This document shows positions 17,526 through 26,198 of a DNA stretch of 64,000 bases, piece by piece. The first letter of the stretch is position 1, and each line of letters begins with the position of its first letter. Source of the DNA: VXNJ01 sp009840625 (GTDB lineage: Bacteria; Chloroflexota; UBA11872; VXNJ01); the NCBI GenBank assembly GCA_965207915.1, contig OZ242304.1:1240001-1304000 (forward strand), in the 5' to 3' direction. The notes beneath the pieces are model-generated. The model did not search any database, was not told where the DNA came from, and saw only the letters and a program-made list of their open reading frames with translations. The translations under genes and the position numbers were made by a program.

Positions 17526-18563
17526 ATGAAATCGGCGCTCCTGATCGGGGCCGGCGGGATAGGCAACGCCTATGCCGCCCGGTTCTTCTCTCACGTTGCC
17601 GATCGCGCCCGGATCGGGGCAGTCTGCGACATCGTTCCGGCGGCCCGCGATGCCCTGGGCGACCGCCTGGGGCTGCCGCCCCAGCGGCGTTACGCCGACG
17701 CAAGGACCGCGATTGCCGATGCGGACGCAGATTTCTGTCTGATAACGACCCAGCCCTGGTACCACCTAGAACCACTGCTGGAGGCTTGCGCGGCCGGGCT
17801 GCCGGTCCTGATGGAAAAGCCGATTACCTCCGAACTCGACCAGCTCGCGCCTATGGCCAAGGCGGTGGCCGGGTCCGGGATCCGCTGCCAGGTTGTGCAA
17901 AACTACCGCTACACCAAGCGGATGCTCAGGTTCCGCGACCTGCTGCGCGAAGGTCGGGTCGGGCGCCTGCAGTACGTGCAGGCGAGATTCGCCGACGACT
18001 ACCGCGCCTACGGGTCATGGGGCGGGCCCAACCCGTTCCGCCACGAGATGGACGACCCGATGGTCCTGGACGGTTCGATCCATCACCTCGACATGCTCCG
18101 CTACCTGACCGGCGGCGACCCGCAGCAGGTATACGGCAGCGCATTCAACCCGGCCTGGTCTTCTTTCAAGGGGCATTCCGCCGGACTCTACGTGATCGAA
18201 TTCGACAACGACACCCGCGCCGCCTACGAGGCCAACCTGCAATCGGCCGGCGAACCCAACAGCTGGTACCGCGAGTACTACCGGGCCGAATGCGAGGACG
18301 GGGCGATCACCAGCGTTGACGGCGACACCATCGTCGTCACTCGCGCCGGGGCCGTCGAGGAAGAGATCCCGGTCGGCGAGGATCCGCGCCAGGGGCACGC
18401 CCGGGTGCTCGAGCAGTTCCTTAACTGGCTGGAGCGCGACATCGAACCCGAATGCACCTTCGCCGACAACCTGAAGAGCGTGGCCTTGATGTTTGCCGCC
18501 CGGGCCACCGGTCATCGCCGCCGGGCGGTCTCGGTCAACGAGTTCCTGCCACCAATTAGTTAA
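17526..18563 (+). CDS. Gfo/Idh/MocA-family oxidoreductase
   Basis: A 345-residue protein with G-A-G-G-I-G at residues 8-13 and E-K-P at 97-99. The segment D-G-S-I-H-H-L-D-M-L-R-Y contains the His and Asp positions that line the active site in the family. It closes the NIPSNAP-SDR-Gfo operon, which would suit stepwise oxidation of one sugar or polyol. The second Gfo/Idh enzyme of the window (5987-7072) is clearly different in sequence. A short palindrome follows the stop codon before the AT-richer island begins. Confidence 0.9.
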   Translation: MKSALLIGAGGIGNAYAARFFSHVADRARIGAVCDIVPAARDALGDRLGLPPQRRYADARTAIADADADFCLITTQPWYHLEPLLEACAAGLPVLMEKPITSELDQLAPMAKAVAGSGIRCQVVQNYRYTKRMLRFRDLLREGRVGRLQYVQARFADDYRAYGSWGGPNPFRHEMDDPMVLDGSIHHLDMLRYLTGGDPQQVYGSAFNPAWSSFKGHSAGLYVIEFDNDTRAAYEANLQSAGEPNSWYREYYRAECEDGAITSVDGDTIVVTRAGAVEEEIPVGEDPRQGHARVLEQFLNWLERDIEPECTFADNLKSVALMFAARATGHRRRAVSVNEFLPPIS

Positions 18564-18577
18564 GCCTCAATACCGCA

Positions 18578-18592
18578 TTCCATCTGATGGAA
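18578..18592. repeat. 15-bp perfect palindrome at the edge of the island
   Basis: TTCCATC-T-GATGGAA is a 7-1-7 inverted repeat, between the Gfo/Idh stop and the 3' end of the convergent XRE-ImmA gene. The one-base spacer is too short for an RNA hairpin loop, so it looks more like a protein site than a terminator. Base composition changes to visibly more A/T just to its right. Confidence 0.4.
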
Positions 18593-18642
18593 GATTCGTC
18601 ATATCCTCCCAAGTTCGCGGCTCAACACTAAACAAACAACGC

Positions 18643-19701
18643 TTACTTGATTACTCGAATCGTTGAAGTTTCTTCCGGGGCGAGCTTGTGAATGTCACTC
18701 CAGTACACGCTCAACGCCTTTTCCATATCCGAAACCGTGTATCCCAACGTTTTTTCATGAAAATCCAAAATGTTTGCGAGTCGTTTCGGTCGCTCGATAG
18801 GGGGGTCGAGCTCGGACGGTTCCCGCATCCTGTATCCGGCTTTACCGAGCTCCATAAACATGAACCGGCGTTTCCTGTTGGAGATCATGCCCAATTTGTA
18901 CGCCCGCATTACAAGCGCCTGCATCGATACCTTCCAACGCTGCTTCAAGCCAGCGAGTTTCGAAATAGTCAAATTTGCAAGGTGGGGTTTAATCTCCGCC
19001 TCTGGCATTAGAAACTCACCTGCAAATGTGTCCGCTTCATCCTCCGTATCTACCCGCACGTCTCCGCCAGCGTGCATGACGATATGGCCTAACTCATGAG
19101 CTAAAGTCCATCGCCAACGGTCAGGAGGGATGTCTCGATTTATCCAAAATGCCGGCGGTCCGCTTTTAGTCCACAGGCTTATTCCATCCACAAATCGCGT
19201 CTCGAATTCTGCGCATATAACGATCCCGCCAACGCGCTCCACTGCTCCGGTAAGGTCATGAACCGGCCCCATCGGTATGCGCATCACCGCCCTAATCGTT
19301 CGGGCGATTTTCGCGGCATCCCCATCAAACTCTTCAGCCGGGAGAACTAAGAACTCGTGGTCCACGTCACACACTGAGTTAAGCAATATTTGCACATGGC
19401 TTTTCTGAACCGACAGATTCGCATATATCTTTTTTAAGCGTGACGTGGGGACTTTTTTCCGCTTCCGATGGTGTAGTTCGTGTACGCCGGGTCCTTCGTA
19501 TATCCAATCTCTTTCAAAAAATGAAGTCGGATAGTGCAACGCGTCAGCCAGTCTTGCCAATTCGTCAGCACTCGGGTCAATGACCCCGCTTTCCAGTTTC
19601 GAAATTTTTCCTTGGCCGATTCGAGCCGATTTGGCAACTGCGCCTTGCGTGAAGCCACGCGAATGCCGGGCCAATCGGGCCATTTCCGCATTAAAGCTCA
19701 T
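18643..19701 (-). CDS. XRE-family HTH protein with ImmA/IrrE metallopeptidase domain
   Basis: A 352-residue fusion. Residues 5-60 are an XRE helix-turn-helix (Q-G-A-V-A-K-S-A-R-I-G-Q-G-K-I-S-K-L-E). The zinc peptidase motif H-E-L-G-H is at 202-206, with the third ligand Glu in T-E-D-E-A-D-T-F-A-G-E-F-L-M-P near 220-223. Proteins of this build cleave a repressor or antitoxin, or serve as antitoxins themselves, often in mobile elements and defence islands. AAGGA precedes the ATG by about 8 nt. Base composition and codon use are visibly more AT-rich than the neighbours, which suggests transfer. It follows an interrupted partner gene by 59 nt. Confidence 0.88.
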   Translation of the reverse strand: MSFNAEMARLARHSRGFTQGAVAKSARIGQGKISKLESGVIDPSADELARLADALHYPTSFFERDWIYEGPGVHELHHRKRKKVPTSRLKKIYANLSVQKSHVQILLNSVCDVDHEFLVLPAEEFDGDAAKIARTIRAVMRIPMGPVHDLTGAVERVGGIVICAEFETRFVDGISLWTKSGPPAFWINRDIPPDRWRWTLAHELGHIVMHAGGDVRVDTEDEADTFAGEFLMPEAEIKPHLANLTISKLAGLKQRWKVSMQALVMRAYKLGMISNRKRRFMFMELGKAGYRMREPSELDPPIERPKRLANILDFHEKTLGYTVSDMEKALSVYWSDIHKLAPEETSTIRVIK

Positions 19702-19729
19702 TAACTTTTCCTTCGAACGATTTTTTCAA

Positions 19730-19745
19730 CGACGCAGCCGCGTCG
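19730..19745. repeat. Inverted repeat in the leader of the XRE-ImmA gene
   Basis: CGACGC and GCGTCG flank a 4-nt loop, forming a stable small hairpin in the 59-nt gap between the interrupted partner gene and the XRE-ImmA gene. On the transcribed strand it is followed by A-rich, not U-rich, sequence, so it is not an intrinsic terminator. A role in transcript processing or as an operator is possible. Confidence 0.35.
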
Positions 19746-19760
19746 CTCAATGCCAGCTAC

Positions 19761-20363
19761 TTACATGGCCGCAGAAAAATCGTCGTAACGATAAGGTATG
19801 CCCGAAATCTCCAAAATGCGGGGTAGCCGCCTTTGCACACCAATAGTCCCGTGCGCTAACGGGTCACCGAGGACTTGCCAAACCCAATCGTTTATCGTCA
19901 GTTTGTTGCCATTGGGCAACGTAGCGAAACCGTCAATAACCCGAACTCCGAACCTATCAAGCCGGTAGCCAAATTCCAATCTGGGCACATCCGGAACCTT
20001 GTCTATCTTCAGTTGTCGCTTCCAATCTCGAGATTATTTTGTCGGGTAATTTTGCGTGCCCAGATGGTTGTTCATCTGCTTGAAACGCAACACCAACGCG
20101 CCATCAATCAACAAGAATCGTTGAGAGCGGACCTCCATGAACTCGACGCCTCGGTCAGTCGCGAAAAAATCTCGCATGCAATCGTGCCACACGTCGACCG
20201 CGATTGCCGCTTTAGTTGATGGGCTCAGGGCTGGGTGGTAGCTGACCGCGCCAGACGGAACATGCGCGGCCGTTGCAGCTTCGTTAAGCGCTTCAACCAT
20301 TTTGGGCATCCGGCCACGGAGATGTTGATCGGCAGCGTCGAGTTCGATGAAGTAGCGTTCCAT
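19761..20363 (-). pseudogene. Interrupted partner gene of XRE-ImmA (in-frame TAA)
   Basis: From the ATG at 20363 an open frame of 109 codons ends in TAA at 20034-20036, and the same frame then continues without a break to 19761 for 91 more codons. Both halves read like protein: the first has Y-F-I-E-L-D-A-A-D and W-H-D-C-M-R-D-F-F; the second has F-G-Y-R-L-D-R-F-G-V-R-V and L-T-I-N-D-W-V-W-Q-V-L. One substitution (for example CAA to TAA) would restore about 200 residues. It is either a recent nonsense mutation, a sequencing error, or two products by readthrough. I do not recognise the family. It shares strand and AT-rich composition with the XRE-ImmA gene just downstream. Confidence 0.6.
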
Positions 20364-20376
20364 GTTGGCACCAGTA

Positions 20377-20417
20377 TTGTCAAATAATCGGAGAATAATT
20401 CTCCTTTATTTTGACAA
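20377..20417. promoter_or_regulatory. 41-bp nested inverted repeat before the partner gene
   Basis: Outer arms TTGTCAAA and TTTGACAA enclose a near-symmetric centre whose core, GGAGAAT-A-ATTCTCC at 20390-20404, is a 15-bp palindrome. Aligned with one gap each, the two 20-nt halves match almost throughout. It ends 13 nt before the ATG of the interrupted gene, where a promoter would be. The XRE protein of the same island is the natural candidate ligand; this is an inference. Confidence 0.55.
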
Positions 20418-20504
20418 CGCGGTTGACATGACATTTGTTACGAGATATCCGGGCGATCATCTGCGCGCTTTCAAACCGGAGTTAACTGGTCCCTGTGGGC
20501 CGCA

Positions 20505-21482
20505 TTAGTCCGTTTTTGAAGCTTCCCAAGTTGCCATTTCTAAGTCGGACCGCACCATCATCGCGATCAGTTCCTCAAAACTCACCCGCGGCCGCCAGCC
20601 CAGCTGCGCTCGTGCCTTGGCTGGGTCCCCGCACAGCAGCATCACTTCGGCCGGGCGCCGCATTGCCGGATCGGCGCGGACGTGGTCGTGCCAGCTGAGT
20701 CCGGCTTCCGAGAACGCCGTCGCCACCATGTGCTCGACGGTGTGGGTGCGACCGGTCGCAATAACGAAATCGTCCGGCTCGTCCTGCTGCAGCATCAGCC
20801 ACATCGCCTCGACGTAGTCGCCGGCAAAGCCCCAGTCGCGCCGCGGCGAAAGGTCGCCGAGCCCGATTCCCTCGTCCAGTCCGAGCTTGATTCGCGCCAC
20901 CGCCCGGGTGACCTTGCGGGTGACGAACTCCAGTCCCCGGCGGGGAGATTCGTGGTTGAAGAGGATTCCGCAGGAAGCGTGCAGCGAATGGCTCTCGCGG
21001 TAATTGACGGTAATCCAGTGGCCGTAGGCCTTGGCCACCCCGTAGGGGCTGCGCGGGTGAAAGGGAGTCGTTTCACTTTGCGGGGATTCGGTCACCTGAC
21101 CGAACATCTCCGAGGAACTGGCCTGATAGAAGCGGATTGAATCGTCGACCGTCATGATCGCCTCCAGCATCCGTAGCGGCCCCAGCCCGGTGACCTGCGC
21201 GGTCAGCTCGGGTTGCGACCAGGATGCCTGCACGAAGGAGGCCGCGCCGAGGTTGTAGACCTCATCGGGGCGGTGGTCGGCGAGCACCCGCACCAGCGAT
21301 CCGCCGTCGGTCAGGTCGCCATATACCAGCCGGATCTGATCGTCGAGATGGGCGATCCGCTCCAAGCGGTCGCTGCTGGCGCGGCGCAGCATCCCGATCA
21401 CCTCGTAGCCCTTCGACAGCAGGAATTCGGCCAGATAAGAGCCGTCCTGGCCGTTTATCCCGGTAATTAGCGCTTTGGGCAA
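20505..21482 (-). CDS. gmd: GDP-mannose 4,6-dehydratase
   Basis: A 325-residue extended SDR that converts GDP-D-mannose to GDP-4-keto-6-deoxymannose, precursor of fucose- and rhamnose-type sugars. G-I-N-G-Q-D-G at residues 8-14 is the family-specific nucleotide motif; S-S-S-E-M-F-G near 122-128 and Y-G-V-A-K (Tyr147, Lys151) form the active site; N-H-E-S-P-R-R-G and R-D-W-G-F-A-G-D-Y-V-E-A-M-W are diagnostic. It is the last gene of a glycan operon, 17 nt after the flippase gene. The GDP-fucose synthase partner is not in the window. Confidence 0.95.
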   Translation of the reverse strand: MPKALITGINGQDGSYLAEFLLSKGYEVIGMLRRASSDRLERIAHLDDQIRLVYGDLTDGGSLVRVLADHRPDEVYNLGAASFVQASWSQPELTAQVTGLGPLRMLEAIMTVDDSIRFYQASSSEMFGQVTESPQSETTPFHPRSPYGVAKAYGHWITVNYRESHSLHASCGILFNHESPRRGLEFVTRKVTRAVARIKLGLDEGIGLGDLSPRRDWGFAGDYVEAMWLMLQQDEPDDFVIATGRTHTVEHMVATAFSEAGLSWHDHVRADPAMRRPAEVMLLCGDPAKARAQLGWRPRVSFEELIAMMVRSDLEMATWEASKTD

Positions 21483-21499
21483 TCTCGGTCCTTATTTCC

Positions 21500-22792
21500 T
21501 CAGGATCTCATCTTCGCCGCCAGCGCGGCCCGCTCGCGCAGCAGAGTGGCGGCGGCGATCGCACAGGCGATGCACATCAGCCCGGCCGACGCCAGCAGGA
21601 TGACTGCCAAATCGTAAGCCGATTCGGCCACGAAAAGGTAGCCGGCGGTCTGCAGGGCGGCCGCCGGCGCCAGTACCCAGGCGATCCAGCGCACGCCGGC
21701 GGCGATCAGCATGTAGACCAGGTAAAGGGCGATCGACAGCAGCGTCGCCCCGCCCAGGTAGACCTGCAGCAACCCGGCGTCGGCGGCATAGTTGGGCCCC
21801 ACCAGCGCCAGGTGCAGGAAACCGGGCGCGACCAGGGCCGCCAGCAGCGGCCCGGCGGCGATCGCCGCCGCCGCCAGCGAACCGCGCAGCAGCAGATTCC
21901 GGTCCAGCCGCCCTTCGCCGAACATGTCCCGGAACCGCGGCAAAAGCAACTGTCCGACGGTGAAGCACCCGTAAAAGCTGATCCGGCCCGCGAACGCCGC
22001 CGCCACGAATGGTTCCAGGCCGGCCCCGGGAAAGCGCCAGTTGGCGATGATCACGTCCACCGACTGGGCCCCGAAGATCGCGAACGTGGCCGGGACGGTG
22101 CCCAGCTGGGTTAGCAGCAGCGCCCCCAGGTTGGGGTTGGCCGGGGCCTGGTCGCCGCCGCGCGGCCGCAGCACCCAGATCCCCAGCCCGATCCCGGCCA
22201 CGATTCCGAGCGAAAAACCCGAGAGCGCGCCGGTCAGGCCGAACCCGGCGACCACCAGCCCGATCGCCAGCAGCACGCGCGCGCTGGCATCCACCAGCAG
22301 GTTGATCCCCAGGGCGATGAACCTCGCCATTCCCTGCACCGCCCCGCGCGCGGTGGCCAGCACCAGCGACAGCGGCAGGATGCAGAGCAGCGGGACCAGC
22401 ACCCAGTTGCTCTCGAATCCGAATACCTCGCGCAGCTGTTCTGACAGCAGCGCCAACAGGATGCTGACCGCCAGGGCGGTGCCGGCCCCGACCGCGTTGG
22501 CGCGCAGGGCAAACGACCAGACCGCGGCGCGCTGCCGGGCCGCCGCCAGGGCCCCGGCCCCGACCGCCACCGCCGACTGGAACGCGTGTCCGGGAAAGAG
22601 CAGGATGGTCACGAACGAGACCAGCGCCAGCAGTTGGGTGTACTGGTCCGGTTGGAGCAGGCGCGCCATCGAGACCTGGTAGATGAACTGCAGACCGTTG
22701 GCCACCGAGGCCATCAACAGAAAGGCGGTCCCGCCGCTGCCGCTGCCCCAGGCCCAGCGCAGTTGCTTGCGCAGCGTCGCGCCGAGGTTCAC
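21500..22792 (-). CDS. Polysaccharide/oligosaccharide flippase (Wzx/MATE-like)
   Basis: A 430-residue integral membrane protein with about 12 hydrophobic helices and few polar residues. The N-terminus (F-L-L-M-A-S-V-A-N-G-L-Q-F-I-Y-Q-V-S-M-A-R-L-L) resembles RfbX/Wzx flippases, which move undecaprenyl-linked oligosaccharides across the inner membrane. It overlaps the upstream UXS-like gene by 4 nt and is followed by gmd, supporting a surface-glycan role. Long antisense frames over this gene are shadows of its high GC content. Confidence 0.82.
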   Translation of the reverse strand: MNLGATLRKQLRWAWGSGSGGTAFLLMASVANGLQFIYQVSMARLLQPDQYTQLLALVSFVTILLFPGHAFQSAVAVGAGALAAARQRAAVWSFALRANAVGAGTALAVSILLALLSEQLREVFGFESNWVLVPLLCILPLSLVLATARGAVQGMARFIALGINLLVDASARVLLAIGLVVAGFGLTGALSGFSLGIVAGIGLGIWVLRPRGGDQAPANPNLGALLLTQLGTVPATFAIFGAQSVDVIIANWRFPGAGLEPFVAAAFAGRISFYGCFTVGQLLLPRFRDMFGEGRLDRNLLLRGSLAAAAIAAGPLLAALVAPGFLHLALVGPNYAADAGLLQVYLGGATLLSIALYLVYMLIAAGVRWIAWVLAPAAALQTAGYLFVAESAYDLAVILLASAGLMCIACAIAAATLLRERAALAAKMRS

Positions 22793-23733
22793 GTGAACTC
22801 TTGGCGGTACCAGGCCAGGGTCTTGAGCAGGCCGTCCTCGAGCTCAACCCGGGGCTCCCAGCCGAGTTCGGCGCGGGCCCGCGAGATGTCGGGGCAGCGA
22901 CGCACCGGATCGTCCGGCGGCATGGGCAGGAACTCCAGCGGCGAATCCGAGCCGGTGGCCGCCAGCACCGCGCGGGCCAGGTCGAGCACCGACCGCTCGT
23001 CGGGATTGCCCAGGTTGTAGACGCGGCCGCAGGTCCCGGGCACCTCCATCGCCTGCGCGATGCCCTCGGCCAGGTCCTCGACGTAGCACCAGCTGCGCGT
23101 CTGGCGGCCGTCGCCGTGGATCGGCAGCGGACGGCCCTCGAGCGCCCGGCGCAGGAATTCGATCAGAGCCCGGCCATCGTCGGGGTTCATGCCCGGCCCG
23201 TAGGTGTTGAAGATCCGCACGATCCGCCCGTCCAGACCGCGGCGGCGCACCGCGGTCATGGTCAGCGCCTCTCCGAAGCGCTTGCTCTCGTCGTAGCAGG
23301 CCCTTTCCCCGACCGGGTTCACGTTACCGAAGTAGTCCTCGCGCTGGGGGTGCTCCAGGGGATCCCCGTACACCTCCGAGGTCGAGGCGAAGAGGAATCG
23401 CGCGCCGCGCTCCAGGGCCAGCTCGATGAGGTTGGCGGTCCCGCTCGAATTGGCGGCGATGATCGCTTCCGGAATCTCGCCGAAGTGTCGCGGACTGGCC
23501 GGCGAGGCCAGGTGGAAAACGTTGTCGACCGGCCCGAACTCGAATTCGCCGGTAACGTCGCAGGCAACGTATTCGAACCCGGCTTCGGCGCTCAGGCCGT
23601 TGAGATTGGCCTGCGTGGCGGTGGCCAGGTTGTCAGCGCAGATTACCCGGTGGCCGCTGGCGAGCAGCCGCTGGCAGAGCCGCGACCCGATCAGGCCGGC
23701 GCCCCCGGCTACGAGTGAGATCGGCATAGCCAT
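22789..23733 (-). CDS. UDP-glucuronate decarboxylase-like NAD-dependent epimerase
   Basis: A 314-residue extended SDR. G-G-A-G-L-I-G at residues 10-16; S-P-A-S-P near 78-82; E-V-Y-G-D-P-L-E-H-P-Q near 120-130; Y-F-G-N-V-N-P-V-G-E-R-A-C-Y-D-E-S-K gives Tyr147/Lys151. The S-P-A-S-P and G-N-V-N-P-x-G-x-R-x-C-Y-D-E motifs are typical of UDP-xylose synthase (UXS), which makes UDP-xylose from UDP-glucuronate. A related 4,6-dehydratase activity cannot be excluded. First gene of the uxs-like/wzx-like/gmd operon. Confidence 0.85.
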   Translation of the reverse strand: MAMPISLVAGGAGLIGSRLCQRLLASGHRVICADNLATATQANLNGLSAEAGFEYVACDVTGEFEFGPVDNVFHLASPASPRHFGEIPEAIIAANSSGTANLIELALERGARFLFASTSEVYGDPLEHPQREDYFGNVNPVGERACYDESKRFGEALTMTAVRRRGLDGRIVRIFNTYGPGMNPDDGRALIEFLRRALEGRPLPIHGDGRQTRSWCYVEDLAEGIAQAMEVPGTCGRVYNLGNPDERSVLDLARAVLAATGSDSPLEFLPMPPDDPVRRCPDISRARAELGWEPRVELEDGLLKTLAWYRQEFT

Positions 23734-23857
23734 ACCTGGAGCGGTCGGGGGATCGGAAGCGCAGCCATCAGGATCGGCGCAGCGGCCGGCGCGTCTGCGG
23801 CATTATGGTTGATATTAGCCGCGCCCGAACCCTTCCTCCAAGAGCACGAGCCGCCCC

Positions 23858-25024
23858 ATGGTCGACAATCCCGCCCGCCTTCTGCTGGGTCCCGGACCCT
23901 CACCGGTTGACCCACGAATTACCGCCGCCATGGGCGAGCCGGTTATCTCGCACGTGGACCCGGTTTTCGCCAGGACCCTGCGCGAGACTGCCGATCTGCT
24001 GCGGCAGGTGTTCGGCACCGCCAACGAGGTCACTTTTGCCGTGTCCGGAACCGGTTTTTCGGGGATGGAGACGGCGCTGATCAACATCATCGAACCGGAC
24101 GATACCGTCATCGTCGGCATCAGCGGTTTCTTCGGGGTCAAGGCCCAGGAGATCTGTGAGCGGATGGGGGCAAGCACGGTGGTGGCCACGGCCGGCTTCG
24201 GCCGCCCGGTGGAGACCGAGGACGTCGTTGAGGCGCTGGAAGCCAATCCCGGCGCAAAGGCCGTATTCGTGGTCGCCGCCGAGACCTCGGCCGGGCTGCG
24301 GCAGCCGTTGGCCGACATAGCCGAGGCGTGCCACGCCCGCGGCGCGCTGCTGATCGCCGACATGGTCACCCTTCTCGGCGGCGCCGAGGTGAAGGCCGAC
24401 GAGTGGGGCGTGGACGTGGCCTACGCCGGCAGCCAGAAGTGCATCGGCACCCCGCCCGGGACCGCACCGATCACGTTTTCGCCCCGCGCGGTGGAGGCGA
24501 TAAAGGCCCGGCGCACCCCGGTCGGTTCCTGGTATCTATCGGCCCTGGACATCGCCGCCTACTGGGCCGGCAAGATCCCCTATCACCACACGACCTCCTC
24601 GCCGGTGATCGTCGGGCTGAAGCGAGCCCTGGAGTTGATCGTGGCCGAAGGGATCGCTGAACGCGCCCTCCGCCACGAGCGCAACGGCGCGGCGCTGCGC
24701 GCCGGATTCGAGGCGATGGGCCTGGAGATTGCCAGCATGGAGGGCCGGCGGCTGGGCATGCTGACCCCGGTTGGGATTCCTGAAGGTGTGGCCGACGCCG
24801 AGTTCCGGTCCGAACTGCTCGAACGCTTCAACACTGAAATCGGCGGCGGGCTGGGCGATTGGGCCGGCAAGGTCTGGCGGATCGGGCTCATGGGATATGG
24901 ATCCGACCCCAAGAACGTCTACCACGTGTTGAACGCCTTCGAAGTCCTGCTGGCCGAGCGCGGGGTTCAGATCCGCCCCGGGGCGGCTGCAGCGGCAGCT
25001 TCGGCGGTGATTACCGCCGGCTGA
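23858..25024 (+). CDS. Class V aminotransferase, alanine-glyoxylate/serine-pyruvate type
   Basis: A 388-residue PLP enzyme. L-L-G-P-G-P-S at residues 9-15 is the family N-terminal motif; G-T-G-F-S-G-M-E near 65-71 binds phosphate; the PLP lysine is Lys194 in G-S-Q-K-C-I-G-T-P-P-G. The usual V-D-x-V-S-S-L-G-G appears as A-D-M-V-T-L-L-G-G (Asp168). It probably transfers an amino group to glyoxylate, detoxifying it and yielding glycine. The glycolate-oxidase-like gene 4 kb away (28832-30211) could supply glyoxylate. Confidence 0.9.
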   Translation: MVDNPARLLLGPGPSPVDPRITAAMGEPVISHVDPVFARTLRETADLLRQVFGTANEVTFAVSGTGFSGMETALINIIEPDDTVIVGISGFFGVKAQEICERMGASTVVATAGFGRPVETEDVVEALEANPGAKAVFVVAAETSAGLRQPLADIAEACHARGALLIADMVTLLGGAEVKADEWGVDVAYAGSQKCIGTPPGTAPITFSPRAVEAIKARRTPVGSWYLSALDIAAYWAGKIPYHHTTSSPVIVGLKRALELIVAEGIAERALRHERNGAALRAGFEAMGLEIASMEGRRLGMLTPVGIPEGVADAEFRSELLERFNTEIGGGLGDWAGKVWRIGLMGYGSDPKNVYHVLNAFEVLLAERGVQIRPGAAAAAASAVITAG

Positions 25025-25040
25025 AATCAGCCGGAGAAGG

Positions 25041-26129
25041 TCAGAAGCCGGTAGCTTCCAGCGCCGCGTCCACAAACCCGAGAAACCGGACCGTTTCCGG
25101 CAGGTAATGGTCCGCCAGGCTCTGCGGCGAGATCGCCGGCAGGACCAGTTCGCCGTGGTCGATCAAACCGGAATCGAACAGCTGCCCGCGAGGACCGAAC
25201 TGCTCGATTAACAGCTGCGAGCCCTGATGCGGAAAGTAGGGGTCGCCACTGAAATGGAACACCACCGCGCGCCCGGTCCCGCCCCCGACCCAGAAGGTCG
25301 GCGAGAGTTCCGAGAGCAGCATCCGCAGGCGGGGCGGCAGGCCGGCGACGACCGATGGCACATGGCGGTGGTCGGTCACCCGGAACAGTTCCAGCACCGC
25401 CCTTCCGCTGCTGCTCAGGTGTCCCGCCAGTTCCGGGCCGGCCGATCCCGGGTCGCTGAAGACGGGTTTGAGGCGAACCGCGTCGGCGGGACTCATTTGG
25501 GCCAGTACGGTGTCGCGCACGACCTGCCCGACGAAGCCGGCGGGCCGGTAGGGAACGGGTTGTCCGCGGTGCTCGAACTGTCCGGTCAGCACCGCCGCGA
25601 GCAGCTGCTGCAGTTCACCGTAGGGGCCTATAGCCACCACCGGCGGCGGGTCGACGCGGCGGCTGGCGGCGATCATGCCCAGCGATCCGCCGACCGAGAT
25701 TCCCACCACCGCGTCGGCCGGATCAGGGCCGCCGATCGCCGCTTCCATAACCCCCACGTCTTGGGCGTGCAGGCGCAATTCGCGGTAGGCGAACAGTTCC
25801 GGGACTGCGACCTCGAACCCGACCCGCGCCAGCGACCGGGCCAGCACCACCAGCGGGCCGTAGTTGCGGCCGTCGCGGACTACCCCGTTGGCCAGAACCA
25901 AGCGCGGACCGGCCAACCAGCGTCCCGACCCCCAAACGCTGACCGGAAGATCGGTCCCGGCCACCCGTAGCGTGTCGATCTTGAGCTGCGGTGCCGGTGC
26001 GTGCCGGGTCACCAGCGCCACATTGCCCGAGGTGGCGTTGAGGGCCACCAATTCCATCCCGCGCAGCTTGCGGTCGATCGGGATCAGGAGCAGCAGGCAC
26101 ACTGCGAGCGGCAGCAGCAGCCAGCGCAA
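25041..26129 (-). CDS. Membrane-anchored alpha/beta-hydrolase-fold protein
   Basis: A 362-residue protein with an N-terminal hydrophobic helix (W-L-L-L-P-L-A-V-C-L-L-L-L-I-P-I), so anchored with the bulk probably outside. V-V-G-I-S-V-G-G-S near residue 145 is a nucleophile elbow (G-x-S-x-G); F-H-F-S-G-D and L-I-D-H-G-E-L-V near the end supply a plausible Asp and His. Substrate unknown. It is the last gene of a minus-strand group starting with the BtrH-like gene. The start may lie a few codons further upstream. Confidence 0.75.
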   Translation of the reverse strand: MRWLLLPLAVCLLLLIPIDRKLRGMELVALNATSGNVALVTRHAPAPQLKIDTLRVAGTDLPVSVWGSGRWLAGPRLVLANGVVRDGRNYGPLVVLARSLARVGFEVAVPELFAYRELRLHAQDVGVMEAAIGGPDPADAVVGISVGGSLGMIAASRRVDPPPVVAIGPYGELQQLLAAVLTGQFEHRGQPVPYRPAGFVGQVVRDTVLAQMSPADAVRLKPVFSDPGSAGPELAGHLSSSGRAVLELFRVTDHRHVPSVVAGLPPRLRMLLSELSPTFWVGGGTGRAVVFHFSGDPYFPHQGSQLLIEQFGPRGQLFDSGLIDHGELVLPAISPQSLADHYLPETVRFLGFVDAALEATGF

Positions 26130-26198
26130 CGCTCGCTCGGGACCGCGTCCCGTTTGGCTAACTCCGGGGTCGGCCGATCCGAGCCACCCGGTCCGGCC

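Noticed and set aside
18578..18592. Palindrome after the Gfo/Idh gene as a terminator
   Set aside because: A one-base spacer cannot form a hairpin loop and no T-run follows.
21492..22847. 451-codon frame overlapping the flippase on the same strand
   Set aside because: Gly/Arg/Ala-rich composition; the alternative frame gives a clean multi-helix membrane protein with a 4-nt overlap to its neighbour.
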